A stretch of DNA of 64,000 nucleotides, from assembly GCF_000527155.1 (NCBI RefSeq), contig NZ_AZUQ01000001.1:1048554-1112553 (forward strand), in the 5' to 3' direction. Made by a program: the position numbers and the translations under genes. This document shows positions 9,771 to 19,149 of this stretch, one piece after another (the first letter of the stretch is position 1; every line of letters begins with the position of its first letter). This stretch comes from Haloglycomyces albus DSM 45210 (GTDB lineage: Bacteria > Actinomycetota > Actinomycetes > Mycobacteriales > Micromonosporaceae). The notes below the pieces were generated by a model that was not told the DNA's origin, made no database searches, and saw only the letters and a list, made by a program, of their open reading frames with translations.

Positions 9771-10095
9771 GCACAAAATCCCAAGAGATCTATACCCACG
9801 TCCGAGAACTCTCCTCTGTTCAGGATTCGTCATCACCATTGCAAGGCGTCACGCAGCACGCTTTCATCGCGTGTCCTTGGCCCTCAATTTAATTGCGCTA
9901 CTTGGATTCATTACCTTACGAACAACTATTCAATATTAAGCATTATCACTGTTAGTGATCGCTATTTCCAGTCCATCTCGGACTAATAACACTTGCACAA
10001 CATCCGAAAAATAGTGAAACCCCTCGTCTTACCTAAGTGTCTAGTGGGTGAACCTTGAAAGCCCCCGTGATTAACGGGCGAAAGAGGAGGAACCC
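9771..10095. other. AT-rich leader upstream of the surface-protein gene
   Basis: No convincing gene. It contains a short dyad ATCACTGTTAGTGAT (9945-9959, 6-base arms), which could be an operator. AGGAGG at 10085-10090 is the ribosome binding site for the TTG start at 10096. Confidence 0.4.
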
Positions 10096-11760
10096 TTGAC
10101 CTCATTCTCTACCCGCATCTTGCGTGCTTCTGCCGCAGGTGTTGTCGGGGCAGGAATGATCGCAGCGCTCCCCGGAGGAACTGCGATTGCCCAAGAAGAC
10201 GAATCGAATCTACCTTCGAATGCTCATCTCGCGTTTTCCGATTCTGAGCCACTAAAAATCGGTGGCTCAGAAAACGACCCACAGCGTATTGCATTTGAAA
10301 TAGCTACAGAGGACTGGACGCCCGGCGACAATCCACCTGACTTTGCGCTCGACCTTAACGTCGAGTTGAACGGTGAAACCGCCCAACTTAGCACGGACGA
10401 CTACACCTGTGAAGCGTCCAATGGAAACATACGCTGTGAAGACTACATTCCGAGCTCGAATGGGGACTCGTACTTCAGTTTCAAGTTGGAGGAAGAAGTC
10501 GCCACGTACTCTGAACTGTCCATTAGCGGTTCGGTGCTGATCAAAAGCGACGACGGAGTGTTCCAGGATTGGAAGGGTGTCGAGGCATCCACCACCGCTT
10601 TTCCCGACCCAGACGAGTTGAACGAAAAGTTCGTCAGCCAAGTCGCCGACCTCGGTGAGATTGAGGCAGGCTCCGAGCATGTACTCAATGCTCGATACGA
10701 GAATCAGTCGCCAAGCGACTATAGTGATCGTTTCGCGCTCACTTTCCGAAGCTCCGAATTCGACATCGACTTTAAGAAGTACGACAATTGTGCAAGTGCC
10801 GAGTTGAGTTTCACAGGCTGCGTATTCACCGACCTCACCTTGACGTCTGGCGCAGTATACGAGATCTCTCCGGACACCCCCGTCACCGTTAACGTTCCCG
10901 CATCGGTACCCGGCCCCGCCAAATATTCGGTGGATTCGCGTATCCAGCCACTCGATGATTACGATCAGGCCGCAGTCGACCAATCTGATGCTTTCGAATT
11001 TTCCGGGGACAACCAGCTGGTCCTTTCCGCTACGTCACAGGATTCCATTGAGACGTACCCCAGCGCTCAGGCTGTTGTTAAGGAAAATCCCTACGATGTA
11101 GAGGTTTCGGACACCGCTGTCAACGGCGAGTCGGGTGATACAACCGAACTCAACTTCACCGTCACCAATACCAGCGACGCTACAGCGATCTTTCCCACTA
11201 CGCCCGGTCGAGGTAACGGCAGTTTCCAAGCTCGGATTAACCTTCCCAATGGTGTGGAACCAGATGCTACCGAGTTCAGTGAATACAACATGTACTTCAA
11301 CGAAGAGCTCGGGCACCGTTGTTACGTCATCGAGGGCCGGGAACCGCATCCGTCTGAATCCGCTCCGGTGGCAGACTATGACCTCATGTGTGACGGCCCC
11401 GACCGAATCGAAGTGGGTGGGGACTTCACCTTCGGTATCCCAGTCGAAATCACCGACGAGTCCGCCGCTGACGACGGTTCTGTAACAGTCGTCGACGGTC
11501 CTCAGTATTGGGACCAGGAGTACTATGAAGAGCACTTCAGCGACGCCGGATACGTATTCGATCCATACTACTTCGAGACCATGGACGGCAACCTGGACAA
11601 CAACACGGCGACTCTGTCACTGAACCCGTCCACCGATGACGGCGGCCGTTTGGACAAGACCGGTAGCAGCCTGACGACCGTACTCGGTGTCGCGGCCGGA
11701 GCGATTGTTCTGGGCTCCGGTGCCTTTATCTGGTCACGTCGTCGCAGCGTCAGCGCTTAA
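10096..11760 (+). CDS. Sortase-anchored, acidic surface protein (LPxTG-like, LDKTG)
   Basis: A 554-aa secreted protein: residues 1-~33 are a signal peptide ending AIAQ, and the mature chain is acidic and Thr/Ser-rich. The C-terminus has LDKTG, then a hydrophobic segment (TVLGVAAGAIVLGSGAFIW) and RRRSVSA, which is a cell-wall sorting signal with Asp in place of Pro. The body looks like repeated beta-sandwich domains (for example TTELNFTVTNTSDAT, about residues 350-364, resembling DUF11/COG1361 repeats). The start is TTG at 10096, six bases after AGGAGG. No sortase gene is nearby. The ligand or function is unknown. Confidence 0.75.
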   Translation: MTSFSTRILRASAAGVVGAGMIAALPGGTAIAQEDESNLPSNAHLAFSDSEPLKIGGSENDPQRIAFEIATEDWTPGDNPPDFALDLNVELNGETAQLSTDDYTCEASNGNIRCEDYIPSSNGDSYFSFKLEEEVATYSELSISGSVLIKSDDGVFQDWKGVEASTTAFPDPDELNEKFVSQVADLGEIEAGSEHVLNARYENQSPSDYSDRFALTFRSSEFDIDFKKYDNCASAELSFTGCVFTDLTLTSGAVYEISPDTPVTVNVPASVPGPAKYSVDSRIQPLDDYDQAAVDQSDAFEFSGDNQLVLSATSQDSIETYPSAQAVVKENPYDVEVSDTAVNGESGDTTELNFTVTNTSDATAIFPTTPGRGNGSFQARINLPNGVEPDATEFSEYNMYFNEELGHRCYVIEGREPHPSESAPVADYDLMCDGPDRIEVGGDFTFGIPVEITDESAADDGSVTVVDGPQYWDQEYYEEHFSDAGYVFDPYYFETMDGNLDNNTATLSLNPSTDDGGRLDKTGSSLTTVLGVAAGAIVLGSGAFIWSRRRSVSA

Positions 11761-11834
11761 GATCCACAACGCCAAGCGTAACCGGACCCGCCGGTTACCA
11801 GGCACCAATTTAGCAGCGACTCTTGTGTCGCTTT

Positions 11835-11863
11835 GGGGCGGAGGAAACTCCGCCCCTTTTTTT
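11835..11863 (+). terminator. Rho-independent terminator of the surface-protein gene
   Basis: GGGGCGGAG (11835-11843), loop GAAA, perfect complement (11848-11856), then seven T. A smaller hairpin GTAACCGG/CCGGTTAC (11778-11798) precedes it. The rest of 11864-12120 holds no gene I can support. Confidence 0.93.
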
Positions 11864-12120
11864 GTGCTCACACAACCGTATTCCGGATATATCCGGCTAT
11901 TCGCCCACCGCTTGACAAACCCATCAAAACAGCGAACCCTATTGGCGGGGCACGAACTCCTTGCCCCGAACTTTTGAATACCCGTCACCGACAACCCACC
12001 CCGCCCGGTTCACCCCCACGGGTTCGCGCGACGGTAATTGCCGCACAACGGGTGCGACAGACGTGTTTGTCACGCCGTCACAATGAGAGATAACCGAAAT
12101 ACGCGAGGACGGTAACCCAC

Positions 12121-12990
12121 ATGACAACTGAATTCTTGTCTCTGGCCGCCGGGCCAGAGCACCATCACTTTACCTACGGCATGATCAACCCGGTAATGGC
12201 GTTTTTCTTCTCCATCGCCGGATCGTATCTCGGGCTGACCTGTGCGCGATTTGCCCGCGCCGCCACCAATACCGCTACGCGGATCCGCTGGATCGCCCTG
12301 TCGTCCTTCGCCATCGGCGGAATCGGAATCTGGATGATGCACTTCGCCGCCATGATCGGTTTTACCGTGGACGGCAAGAACATCACCTACGACTTGGGCG
12401 TGACGGCCCTGTCGTTCGTCATCGCCGTGATATCGGTGGCGGTGGGATTGTGGATCGCGGGCACTCGGGACCAGTCGTGGTTTCGGTTGATTCCCGCCGG
12501 AACGGTCTGCGGTGCCGGAGTCGCCTCCATGCACTACACCGGAATGGCGGCGATGAACTTCGCCGGACGCCTCGATTACAATACCGCGATCGTGGCCAGC
12601 TCCATCGCCATCGCCGTCGTCGCCTCGACGGTGGCCTTGCGTTTCAGCGCCGTCATCGCTCGACGCGGCAGCATGCTCGCGGCTTCGGTGATCATGGCGA
12701 TCGCAGTGTGCGGCATGCACTACACCGGAATGCTCGCCATTGTAGTCAGTGACGCACAAGCCGCCCCGCCCGGCGGAATCGAGCCGCTGACTTTGATCAT
12801 TCCGATCCTCATTCTGGCCGCCGTGGGAATCATCGGTCTTATCATCGCCGTGCTCGGTGCTCCGCAAGATGCAGTCGCACCGATCAATTCTCAGCAATCC
12901 AAGGCCGACGCACAACAATCGAACGCCTCGGTTCCACGGCAGCCCACGAGTCTCTACGACTCCACAATGGCCGACAGTCACCGCCGATGA
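12121..12990 (+). CDS. MHYT-domain integral membrane sensor (copy 1)
   Basis: A 289-aa protein with seven predicted membrane helices and the MHYT pattern repeated: IWMMHFAAM (about residue 75), SMHYTGMAAM (about 138) and GMHYTGMLAI (about 200). The conserved Met/His pairs face the outer side and are proposed to bind copper and sense a diatomic gas. In many proteins MHYT is fused to GGDEF/EAL output domains. Here only a short polar C-terminal tail follows, so output must come from a partner or the protein acts otherwise. A paralogue lies 473 bases downstream in the same direction. Confidence 0.88.
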   Translation: MTTEFLSLAAGPEHHHFTYGMINPVMAFFFSIAGSYLGLTCARFARAATNTATRIRWIALSSFAIGGIGIWMMHFAAMIGFTVDGKNITYDLGVTALSFVIAVISVAVGLWIAGTRDQSWFRLIPAGTVCGAGVASMHYTGMAAMNFAGRLDYNTAIVASSIAIAVVASTVALRFSAVIARRGSMLAASVIMAIAVCGMHYTGMLAIVVSDAQAAPPGGIEPLTLIIPILILAAVGIIGLIIAVLGAPQDAVAPINSQQSKADAQQSNASVPRQPTSLYDSTMADSHRR

Positions 12991-13463
12991 CGTACCACCA
13001 GGGGTTGTCGAGCGTTGTCAGCCTCAACCCCACCGACTCTGCCCGGTCGTCTAACCACCACAATTCGCACACAACAGGAATGGAGAATAAAACGATGCAA
13101 AATGCGTCTAGTGGACAATAACCCACTGCTACCGAATAGTATTCTCCTAAGGCTTGTGCCCGATCGCTTAATCTCGCGGTTTCCCATCACGATGGGTAGA
13201 AAGGAAACGGCATATGACACCGATCGGTTCCTCTCGCGCCAAGTCTTACCTTTCGACAGGTCAAGTGAACCCGGATTCGAGTCCGTGCGGAATGTATCGC
13301 GCCGACTTAACAGAACCGATGCCCACTACCGTTCCACAATGGCCGCTTCTCGGATCCGCAACGGACCGAATAAGACACGGCCATACCCATATACGAACGG
13401 CGTAACCCCAGAACCGACACGAAACGTCGTCTCGTACTACGACCCTGGAGAGGAAACCTGAAT
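12991..13463. other. Spacer between the two MHYT genes
   Basis: 473 bases. A 148-codon frame crosses it but starts inside the upstream gene region without a ribosome binding site and matches no family I know. GGAGAGG at 13446-13452 serves the next gene. No riboswitch class is recognised. Confidence 0.4.
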
Positions 13464-14420
13464 ATGGAAGAGGTTAACCACTTCACGTACGGGTGGATCA
13501 ATCCGGCCATGGCCTTCGGATTCGCCTTTATCGGCTCCCTGCTGTCACTTGCCTGCATGAATCGAGCTCGGCTCGACCAAAACCCCATCCGCTCACTCAC
13601 CAGCCCACGTATCGGGTGGATCGCTCTGGCATCGCTGTCGTTGGGTGGAACGGCGATCTGGATGATGCACTTTACGGCCATGATCGGTTTTCGAGTCATC
13701 GGCTCCCGCATCGCCTACGACCCGTTCGTGACCTTCCTTTCGCTGGTGGCCTCCATTACGGCCGTATCGTTCGGGCTTCTGCTGGTGGGTGCCGGCCGGA
13801 GACGCTCGATACTTCGAGTCCTGATCGCCGGACCGCCGACCGGAGCGGGCGTTGTTCTCATGCACTACATGGGGATGCACGCCATCAATATTTCCGGCGT
13901 CCTACACCACGATCACAGCTTCGTCATCGCGTCGATCGTCATTGCCCTGATCGCTGCCACCGTGGCGCTGTTCTTCGCGTTGTGGCTCAAAGGTTGGGTC
14001 GGACAGATCGTGGGTGCGTTCATCATGGCGATCGCCATCTCGGCAGTGCACTACACCGGCATGGCGGGAGTGCGAGTCACCGTTCACGACCAAGGACGAC
14101 AGCAGGTCGACGGTATCGACCCGATCATGTTGACCATTCCGATTCTCATCTTGGCAACCCTGCTGATCATCGTCGTGCTCTTCACTCTGTTCACGCACCC
14201 GGTCCGCGTACGGTCGACGTCCACCGAGTCGGAACAGACCCACCCGGCGATCGATGAGACGCCCGCCCCGCAGCACCCGGAAGGCGAGCGCCACCCCAGT
14301 GATTACGGGGATCTGGATCAGATGGTCGACGACCTGCGTCCTGTTCCACCCGAGGCGACCGCCGCTCCGGCTCCGTCGCCCGGACCCCGCACGGACAATC
14401 CCTACGGACCGAGCTACTGA
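13464..14420 (+). CDS. MHYT-domain integral membrane sensor (copy 2)
   Basis: 318 aa, paralogue of the gene at 12121: NHFTYGWINPAMAF matches HHFTYGMINPVMAF. The three signature sites are IWMMHFTAM, LMHYMGMHAI and AVHYTGMAGV. In the last site Met is replaced by Val, so the metal site may be altered. Seven membrane helices span residues 1-~245. The cytoplasmic tail of about 70 residues is acidic and Pro-rich, longer than in copy 1, with no enzymatic domain. The ATG at 13464 follows GGAGAGG. The tandem pair suggests hetero-oligomeric or divergent sensors. Confidence 0.87.
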   Translation: MEEVNHFTYGWINPAMAFGFAFIGSLLSLACMNRARLDQNPIRSLTSPRIGWIALASLSLGGTAIWMMHFTAMIGFRVIGSRIAYDPFVTFLSLVASITAVSFGLLLVGAGRRRSILRVLIAGPPTGAGVVLMHYMGMHAINISGVLHHDHSFVIASIVIALIAATVALFFALWLKGWVGQIVGAFIMAIAISAVHYTGMAGVRVTVHDQGRQQVDGIDPIMLTIPILILATLLIIVVLFTLFTHPVRVRSTSTESEQTHPAIDETPAPQHPEGERHPSDYGDLDQMVDDLRPVPPEATAAPAPSPGPRTDNPYGPSY

Positions 14421-14490
14421 CCGATACGGCGGCGGCTCCGCCCGTCACCGGTCGATACGGGCAGAGGCTCCACGACGTGCTCTGCGTGGT

Positions 14491-15744
14491 TCAGCGCCAC
14501 CATTCGATGATGCGCCGACCCATGGGGTCGTCGGGGGCCTCTTCATCCGTCTCATCGGGTTCGCCGTCGCGCCACACCAACCACCATCCCAGCAACACCA
14601 CTGGATACACCACGTATCCGAAACGGGTGGCGGGCATGAGTAGGAAGGCGGCGGTCAAACCGACGATGGGCCACAGGGCCGCCGTCGAGATCATGCGAGG
14701 TGGTCGACGCCAGAGAGCGACGGCGAATCCGGCGGCGGTAAGAAGCAGGAGACCCGCCGCCCATAGTTCCCCGTTCGGGGCGTGTTCGGCGATGAGGTTT
14801 CCCGGTAGTGGGGATTGGGCCGGAGAGGGTACGATTCCCTGCCCGAAACCGAAGCCGATCGTGTTGTCCCACCAGTCGCGCCAGCCCCACACCGCCAGTG
14901 GGGCGAATCCGACGACCAGTGGCACTATCGCACCGAGGCCGAAGCGGGGCAGGCGTTGGCCACGCATGGCGACCACTGCCAGGACCACGAGCGCCGGTAG
15001 GGCGAACAGTTTCAACGCCACCGCGACGGCGGCAACGACTCCCGCGCTCGCCCAACGCCGGCACCAGGCGAAGCTGAATGCCAATACCAGCAGTGACACC
15101 ACGGTGAGGTCATTGGACGATACCGCGAAGTTCAGGGCGCAGGCGGGGAAGATCAGTGCCGCCTGCCAGGCACGCAGCAGGGGTCCTTTTCCGGCGTGCC
15201 GGTTCAGCAGTACCGTTGCCCAGACGAGTGCGGCGAGGGTGACGATGGCGAAGTACAGGCGGGGGTCGGTCCACCAGTGGGTGTCGAACCAGGCGGCGGG
15301 GAGCCCGAAAAGGCTCATAAGGGGTTGGTAGGGGTTGTATCCCAATACGGGTTCGGACAGTTGGGATATCTCGGGTGCGCTCATGTACGGCCCGGATCCC
15401 TCCATCATGCGGCGTGCCGATTCCTCGATGACGGGGATTTCCTCTTGTACCTCAGCGGAGCCGCCGCCTCGCAGGACGGTCATCCCTAGAAGGGGTATGA
15501 GTGCGACGGCTCCGGCGAGGCCGAGAATGACCAGCCGCCGCAACTTCCATGTCTGTGGCCAGAGTCGGTAGAGTTGCACGGCGATCAACGCCGCCGGAAG
15601 GTAGCCTCCGATCGCGGCGAAAGCCCAGAACTGGTGCGGGGCAAGGTTGCTTGCCCAGGCTGTCCATACGGCGAACCCGAGGCCGCTGAGGTACAGCACT
15701 GTGTCGATGACGATGGGCCTGGCGGTGTTGATCGGATGGGTCAC
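14491..15744 (-). CDS. GT87/DUF2029-like polytopic membrane glycosyltransferase
   Basis: A 417-aa protein with about ten to twelve hydrophobic segments. VLGYNPYQPLMSLFGLPAAW in the first large extracytoplasmic loop and ALNFAVSSNDL with ALKLFALPALVVL downstream resemble GT87 (polyprenyl-phosphomannose-dependent mannosyltransferase) and related GT-C proteins of actinobacteria. A catalytic acidic residue is expected in the first loop (SAEVQEEIPVIEE region), but I cannot assign it surely. The GTG start at 15744 has AGAGGC next to it and a GATAAT eight bases upstream, so the mRNA leader is very short. The C-terminal tail is acidic. Confidence 0.65.
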   Translation of the reverse strand: MTHPINTARPIVIDTVLYLSGLGFAVWTAWASNLAPHQFWAFAAIGGYLPAALIAVQLYRLWPQTWKLRRLVILGLAGAVALIPLLGMTVLRGGGSAEVQEEIPVIEESARRMMEGSGPYMSAPEISQLSEPVLGYNPYQPLMSLFGLPAAWFDTHWWTDPRLYFAIVTLAALVWATVLLNRHAGKGPLLRAWQAALIFPACALNFAVSSNDLTVVSLLVLAFSFAWCRRWASAGVVAAVAVALKLFALPALVVLAVVAMRGQRLPRFGLGAIVPLVVGFAPLAVWGWRDWWDNTIGFGFGQGIVPSPAQSPLPGNLIAEHAPNGELWAAGLLLLTAAGFAVALWRRPPRMISTAALWPIVGLTAAFLLMPATRFGYVVYPVVLLGWWLVWRDGEPDETDEEAPDDPMGRRIIEWWR

Positions 15745-15798
15745 GCCTCTAGATTATCCGGGACTCACCAAGGCTTTTCGAACCGTGGCCGGTTACGG

Positions 15799-16191
15799 TC
15801 AGAGCAGCAGGGTTGCCTGTATCCAATGTGTACCGTCGGGGGCGTTTCGACTTTGCCAACAATCGGCGATCTGATTGACCATGTACATCCCCCGCCCGCC
15901 CGGTGAGGAGAGGTCGATGGTGCGCACCGACGGACGTTGAATCGAACCGCCGTCGGTGACTGTGATCGTTATCGAATCCGCTCTGAGGTCATAGGACACT
16001 TCGAGTATTTCGCCGGGCAGGGGGCGCGCATGCCGCACCGCATTGGTGACCAGTTCGGTCGCGATGACCAATACGTCCGCCAAAGCGTCGTCGTTCAAAT
16101 GCAACGGAGCCCGTCGCAGCCAGCGACGCACATCTCCGGCGGCGGTGGCCTGCGACCGAACTCGACACTTCGCGGAGGTGGTGGACGGCAC
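15799..16191 (-). CDS. HATPase_c anti-sigma-factor-type ATP-binding protein (RsbW/SpoIIAB-like)
   Basis: A 130-aa GHKL ATPase domain alone. The N box is ELVTNAVRHA (46-55), the G1 box is VTDGGS (Asp80) and the G2 box is GGRGMYMV (98-105). Single-domain proteins of this type are abundant in actinobacteria and act as serine kinases or anti-sigma switches. No sigma factor or anti-anti-sigma gene is adjacent, so the partner is unknown. The GTG start at 16191 is fixed by GGAGG four bases upstream. Confidence 0.9.
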   Translation of the reverse strand: MPSTTSAKCRVRSQATAAGDVRRWLRRAPLHLNDDALADVLVIATELVTNAVRHARPLPGEILEVSYDLRADSITITVTDGGSIQRPSVRTIDLSSPGGRGMYMVNQIADCWQSRNAPDGTHWIQATLLL

Positions 16192-16463
16192 GGGGTTCCT
16201 CCGTTCGGCTGGACCGATTGGGTCGACACCAGGTCACTGTGACCGAAGCGCTGCGGTGTCGTGGAGTGACACCCCAACCCAACCAGCCTCATATCGGCTA
16301 TTGCAGTCAACGCACGCCCGGGAGCTCCCACGGAACCCCACGGCGGGTCCGCGTCGGGAATTCCCGAACATGGCCTAGCCTAACCCGACGGCACCTTCCA
16401 TACCACTGGATTCGCTCCAGAAACCGTTTCCACCCGCATTGCCGACACTGACCGGCTATCCGG

Positions 16464-17201
16464 TTAACCCTTTAAGGCCAGCGCCTTCTTGATTTCTCCG
16501 GGGCGGTCGCTGAAGAGAACGTCCACGCCTTGGTCGGCGAGTCGCCGTGCCTGGTCGGGGTCGTTGACCGTCCAGCTCAACAGCCCGTAGCCGTCGTCTT
16601 TGGTGGTTGCGGCAAAGTCGGCTGCCGATTCGATGTAGTCGACCTTCGACGACAGCATTTCGACGCCGGGCGGGATTTTCCCGTAGGGGAATTCGAAGAT
16701 CCACACCAAACCGCGTTCGGGGTCGAGTTCATGCCAACGTTTGAGGGCGGCTTTGGAAAACGACATGACGACCACGTCGAGTTCCGGCCAGTCGCGTAGA
16801 AATTCGAAGAAGCGTGTCTCCAGCTCGCCGCCGAATCGAGAGGGATGTTTGAGTTCGGCGTACAGTTTCACGTCTTTTCCGGAGTCGGAGACCAGTTTGA
16901 ACAGCTCTTCGAGGGTGGCCAGTTCCCGGGCTTCGGGGTCGTCGGGAACATTGTCTCTATTGACCGAGAAATCGAATTTCTTCAGCTCGTCGAGGGTGAG
17001 GTCGGCGATCGCGCCTCGGCCGTCGGAGGTGCGCCGCACGTTCCGATCGTGGTGGAGTACGAGCTGACGGTCGGCGGTCAGACGCACGTCGAATTCGAGA
17101 CCGTCGGCGTCTTCTTCCAAGGCTTGGCGGAACGCGGCGATGGTTTGTTCTGGCAAAAACTCGTTTGATCCGCGGTGTGCGGCTATCAGTGGTGTGGACA
17201 C
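16464..17201 (-). CDS. Glycerophosphodiester phosphodiesterase
   Basis: Cleaves glycerophosphodiesters to glycerol-3-phosphate and an alcohol. IAAHRGSNEFLPEQT carries the catalytic His-Arg; EFDVRLTADRQLVLHHD gives the metal-binding acidic residues and second His; LLSWTVND near residue 205 and DVLFSDRPG at the end complete the TIM-barrel pattern. There is no signal peptide, so it is probably cytoplasmic. The start is taken as the GTG at 17201 (MSTPLIAAHRG), with TATGTT six bases upstream, suggesting a leaderless mRNA. A longer frame to 17267 would overlap the divergent larB. Confidence 0.93.
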   Translation of the reverse strand: MSTPLIAAHRGSNEFLPEQTIAAFRQALEEDADGLEFDVRLTADRQLVLHHDRNVRRTSDGRGAIADLTLDELKKFDFSVNRDNVPDDPEARELATLEELFKLVSDSGKDVKLYAELKHPSRFGGELETRFFEFLRDWPELDVVVMSFSKAALKRWHELDPERGLVWIFEFPYGKIPPGVEMLSSKVDYIESAADFAATTKDDGYGLLSWTVNDPDQARRLADQGVDVLFSDRPGEIKKALALKG

Positions 17202-17239
17202 TCTAAAAACATACCGAAACTCAATGGCATTATCGACTG

Positions 17240-17959
17240 GTGCAGGAACATCAGCAATACAACCCACCCGCGCAGGGCTATCTCGATCTCGACGACGTGA
17301 CCTTGGACGTGGACCGGCCGCGCCGTACCGGCTCGGCGGAGGCGGTGTTCGCTTCAGGTAAGACGACGTCGCAGGTCATCACCGCGCTCGAAGGTCTGCG
17401 TTCGGCCCACCCGGATCTACCGGCGTTGGCGACGCGGTGTAGTCGGCAGCAGTTGACCGCCATCGAGGAGCGTTTCGGCGACGCCGTCGTCGTCGACGGT
17501 CTGGCCGTGGTCGGTGGCCTCCCCGATCCCACCGTCGGCACACTTGGGGTGGTTTGTGCGGGAACATCGGATTTGCCGGTGGCCCGGGAAGCCCAGTACA
17601 CCGCTCGAGCACTCGGGATTGAGACCGAACTCATAACCGACGTCGGAGTGGCGGGGATTCATCGTCTCCTGCGGCACAGCGAACGCATCGGTCGATTCGA
17701 CGTGCTCATCGCCGTCGCCGGAATGGAGGGCGCGCTGCCCAGCGTCGTCGCCGGTCTCACGTCCAGTCCACTGATCGCCGTACCGACCTCGATCGGCTAC
17801 GGGGCGTCGTTTGACGGCCTCGCACCGTTGTTGACCATGCTCAATTCGTGCGCCCCCGGGATCACCGTCGTCAACATCGACAACGGCTTCGGGGCGGCCC
17901 AAGCCGCCCTGCGCATGTTCCACGTATCCAATGGCACGTCAGCGGAGGTAGACGAGTGA
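17240..17959 (+). CDS. larB: Nickel-pincer cofactor biosynthesis protein LarB
   Basis: Carboxylates and hydrolyses nicotinic acid adenine dinucleotide in the first step toward the nickel-pincer nucleotide cofactor of lactate racemase. The C-terminal half has the AIR carboxylase (PurE-like) fold: VVCAGTSDLPVAREA, VAGMEGALPSVVAGL and PTSIGYGASFDG. The 239-aa length is right. The GTG start at 17240 has no ribosome binding site, but CATTAT lies six bases upstream, so it may be leaderless. larC follows with a 4-base overlap. larA and larE are not in the window. Confidence 0.92.
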   Translation: MQEHQQYNPPAQGYLDLDDVTLDVDRPRRTGSAEAVFASGKTTSQVITALEGLRSAHPDLPALATRCSRQQLTAIEERFGDAVVVDGLAVVGGLPDPTVGTLGVVCAGTSDLPVAREAQYTARALGIETELITDVGVAGIHRLLRHSERIGRFDVLIAVAGMEGALPSVVAGLTSSPLIAVPTSIGYGASFDGLAPLLTMLNSCAPGITVVNIDNGFGAAQAALRMFHVSNGTSAEVDE

Positions 17960-19149
17960 TTCAGTCTCAAACGATCGGGTGGATCGACGCTTCCGCCGGA
18001 GCCAGCGGCGACATGTTCCTCAGCGTCCTCCACGACATCGGCGTCCCCCTGCGAGTCATGCAAGAGGCCATCGACGTGCTCAACGTCGATGAGACCATCG
18101 AGCTCAGCCACAGCCCCGACTCACGTCACGGACTGCACGGCAGCCGCGTGACCGTTACCGTCCCCGCCAGCCACAACGACCGGCGCTGGTCGGCCATACG
18201 GCAGTTGATCGGCAACGCCGACCTCGCCGACGGAGTCCGCGACATCGCGCTCACAGCCTTCGAACACCTCGCCCGGGCCGAAGCGCACGTGCACGGAATG
18301 GACGTCGACGACGTGCATTTTCATGAAGTCGGCGCGCTCGACTCCATCGCCGACATCGTCGGTGCCGCCGCCGGAATCCACCATCTCGGTCTCGACCGAC
18401 TCCGCTGTTCGACCGTCACCACCGGCACCGGAACCACCCGAGGAGCCCACGGCTCCATCCCACTCCCCGCGCCCGCCGTCGTGGCCATCGCCCACAACGC
18501 GGGCATGCCCATCACCGGGGAAGTCCCCTATGAAGCATGTACCCCCACCGGGGCGGCCCTCCTCGCCGCCGTGGTCGACGATTTCGGTCCCACCGACGCC
18601 ATGACCGTCACCGCCACCGGCACCGGAATAGGCGTCCGCGACCCGAACGAACGCGCCAACATCCTCCGCCTCTTCACCGGCCGCCCACAATCGCAGGCCG
18701 CAGCGCGTCCGGTGGTGCTGGAGACGAACGTGGACGACTTCGATCCGCGTATGTGGCCACCCGCGCTCGACCGAATCTTGCGAGCGGGAGCGTCGGACGC
18801 GTGGCTGTCGCCCATCGTGATGAAAAAAGGACGGTCGGCCCACACTCTGCATGTTCTCTGCCGCCCCGAGGTGCGCGATCGTGTGGAGGAAACGATCTTT
18901 CACGAAACGTCCACCATCGGGCTGCGGGCGTGGGAAGTGGAGAAAACCGCCGCCAATCGCGAATTCGCGGCGGTCGAACTCGACGGTCACACCGTCTCGG
19001 TCAAAGTGGCGCGCTGGAACGACAAGGTCGTCAATGTCAGCGTGGAATACGAAGACGTCGTCACCGCCGCTCACGCACTCGATCGACCAGTCAAGGCGGT
19101 GATGGCGCGCGCCAATGCGCTCGCGGAACGCTTCTACTCTTCGGAGTGA
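17956..19149 (+). CDS. larC: Nickel-pincer cofactor nickel insertase LarC
   Basis: Inserts nickel into the dithiolated pincer nucleotide (CTP-dependent). IGWIDASAGASGDMFL, HFHEVGALDSIADIVG and ETNVDDFDPRMW are hallmarks of the family. It is one continuous 397-aa frame, unlike the frameshift-dependent larC1/larC2 of Lactobacillus. The GTG start (17956) overlaps the larB stop as GTGA, with AGCGGAGGT just before it, so the two are translationally coupled. The 3' end overlaps the convergent small calcium-repeat gene by 16 bases. Confidence 0.94.
   Translation: MIQSQTIGWIDASAGASGDMFLSVLHDIGVPLRVMQEAIDVLNVDETIELSHSPDSRHGLHGSRVTVTVPASHNDRRWSAIRQLIGNADLADGVRDIALTAFEHLARAEAHVHGMDVDDVHFHEVGALDSIADIVGAAAGIHHLGLDRLRCSTVTTGTGTTRGAHGSIPLPAPAVVAIAHNAGMPITGEVPYEACTPTGAALLAAVVDDFGPTDAMTVTATGTGIGVRDPNERANILRLFTGRPQSQAAARPVVLETNVDDFDPRMWPPALDRILRAGASDAWLSPIVMKKGRSAHTLHVLCRPEVRDRVEETIFHETSTIGLRAWEVEKTAANREFAAVELDGHTVSVKVARWNDKVVNVSVEYEDVVTAAHALDRPVKAVMARANALAERFYSSE

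Noticed and set aside
13015-13461. 148-codon plus-strand frame between the MHYT genes
   Set aside because: It overlaps no start signal, its residues fit no family and it ends abutting the real gene; long chance frames are normal at this GC content.
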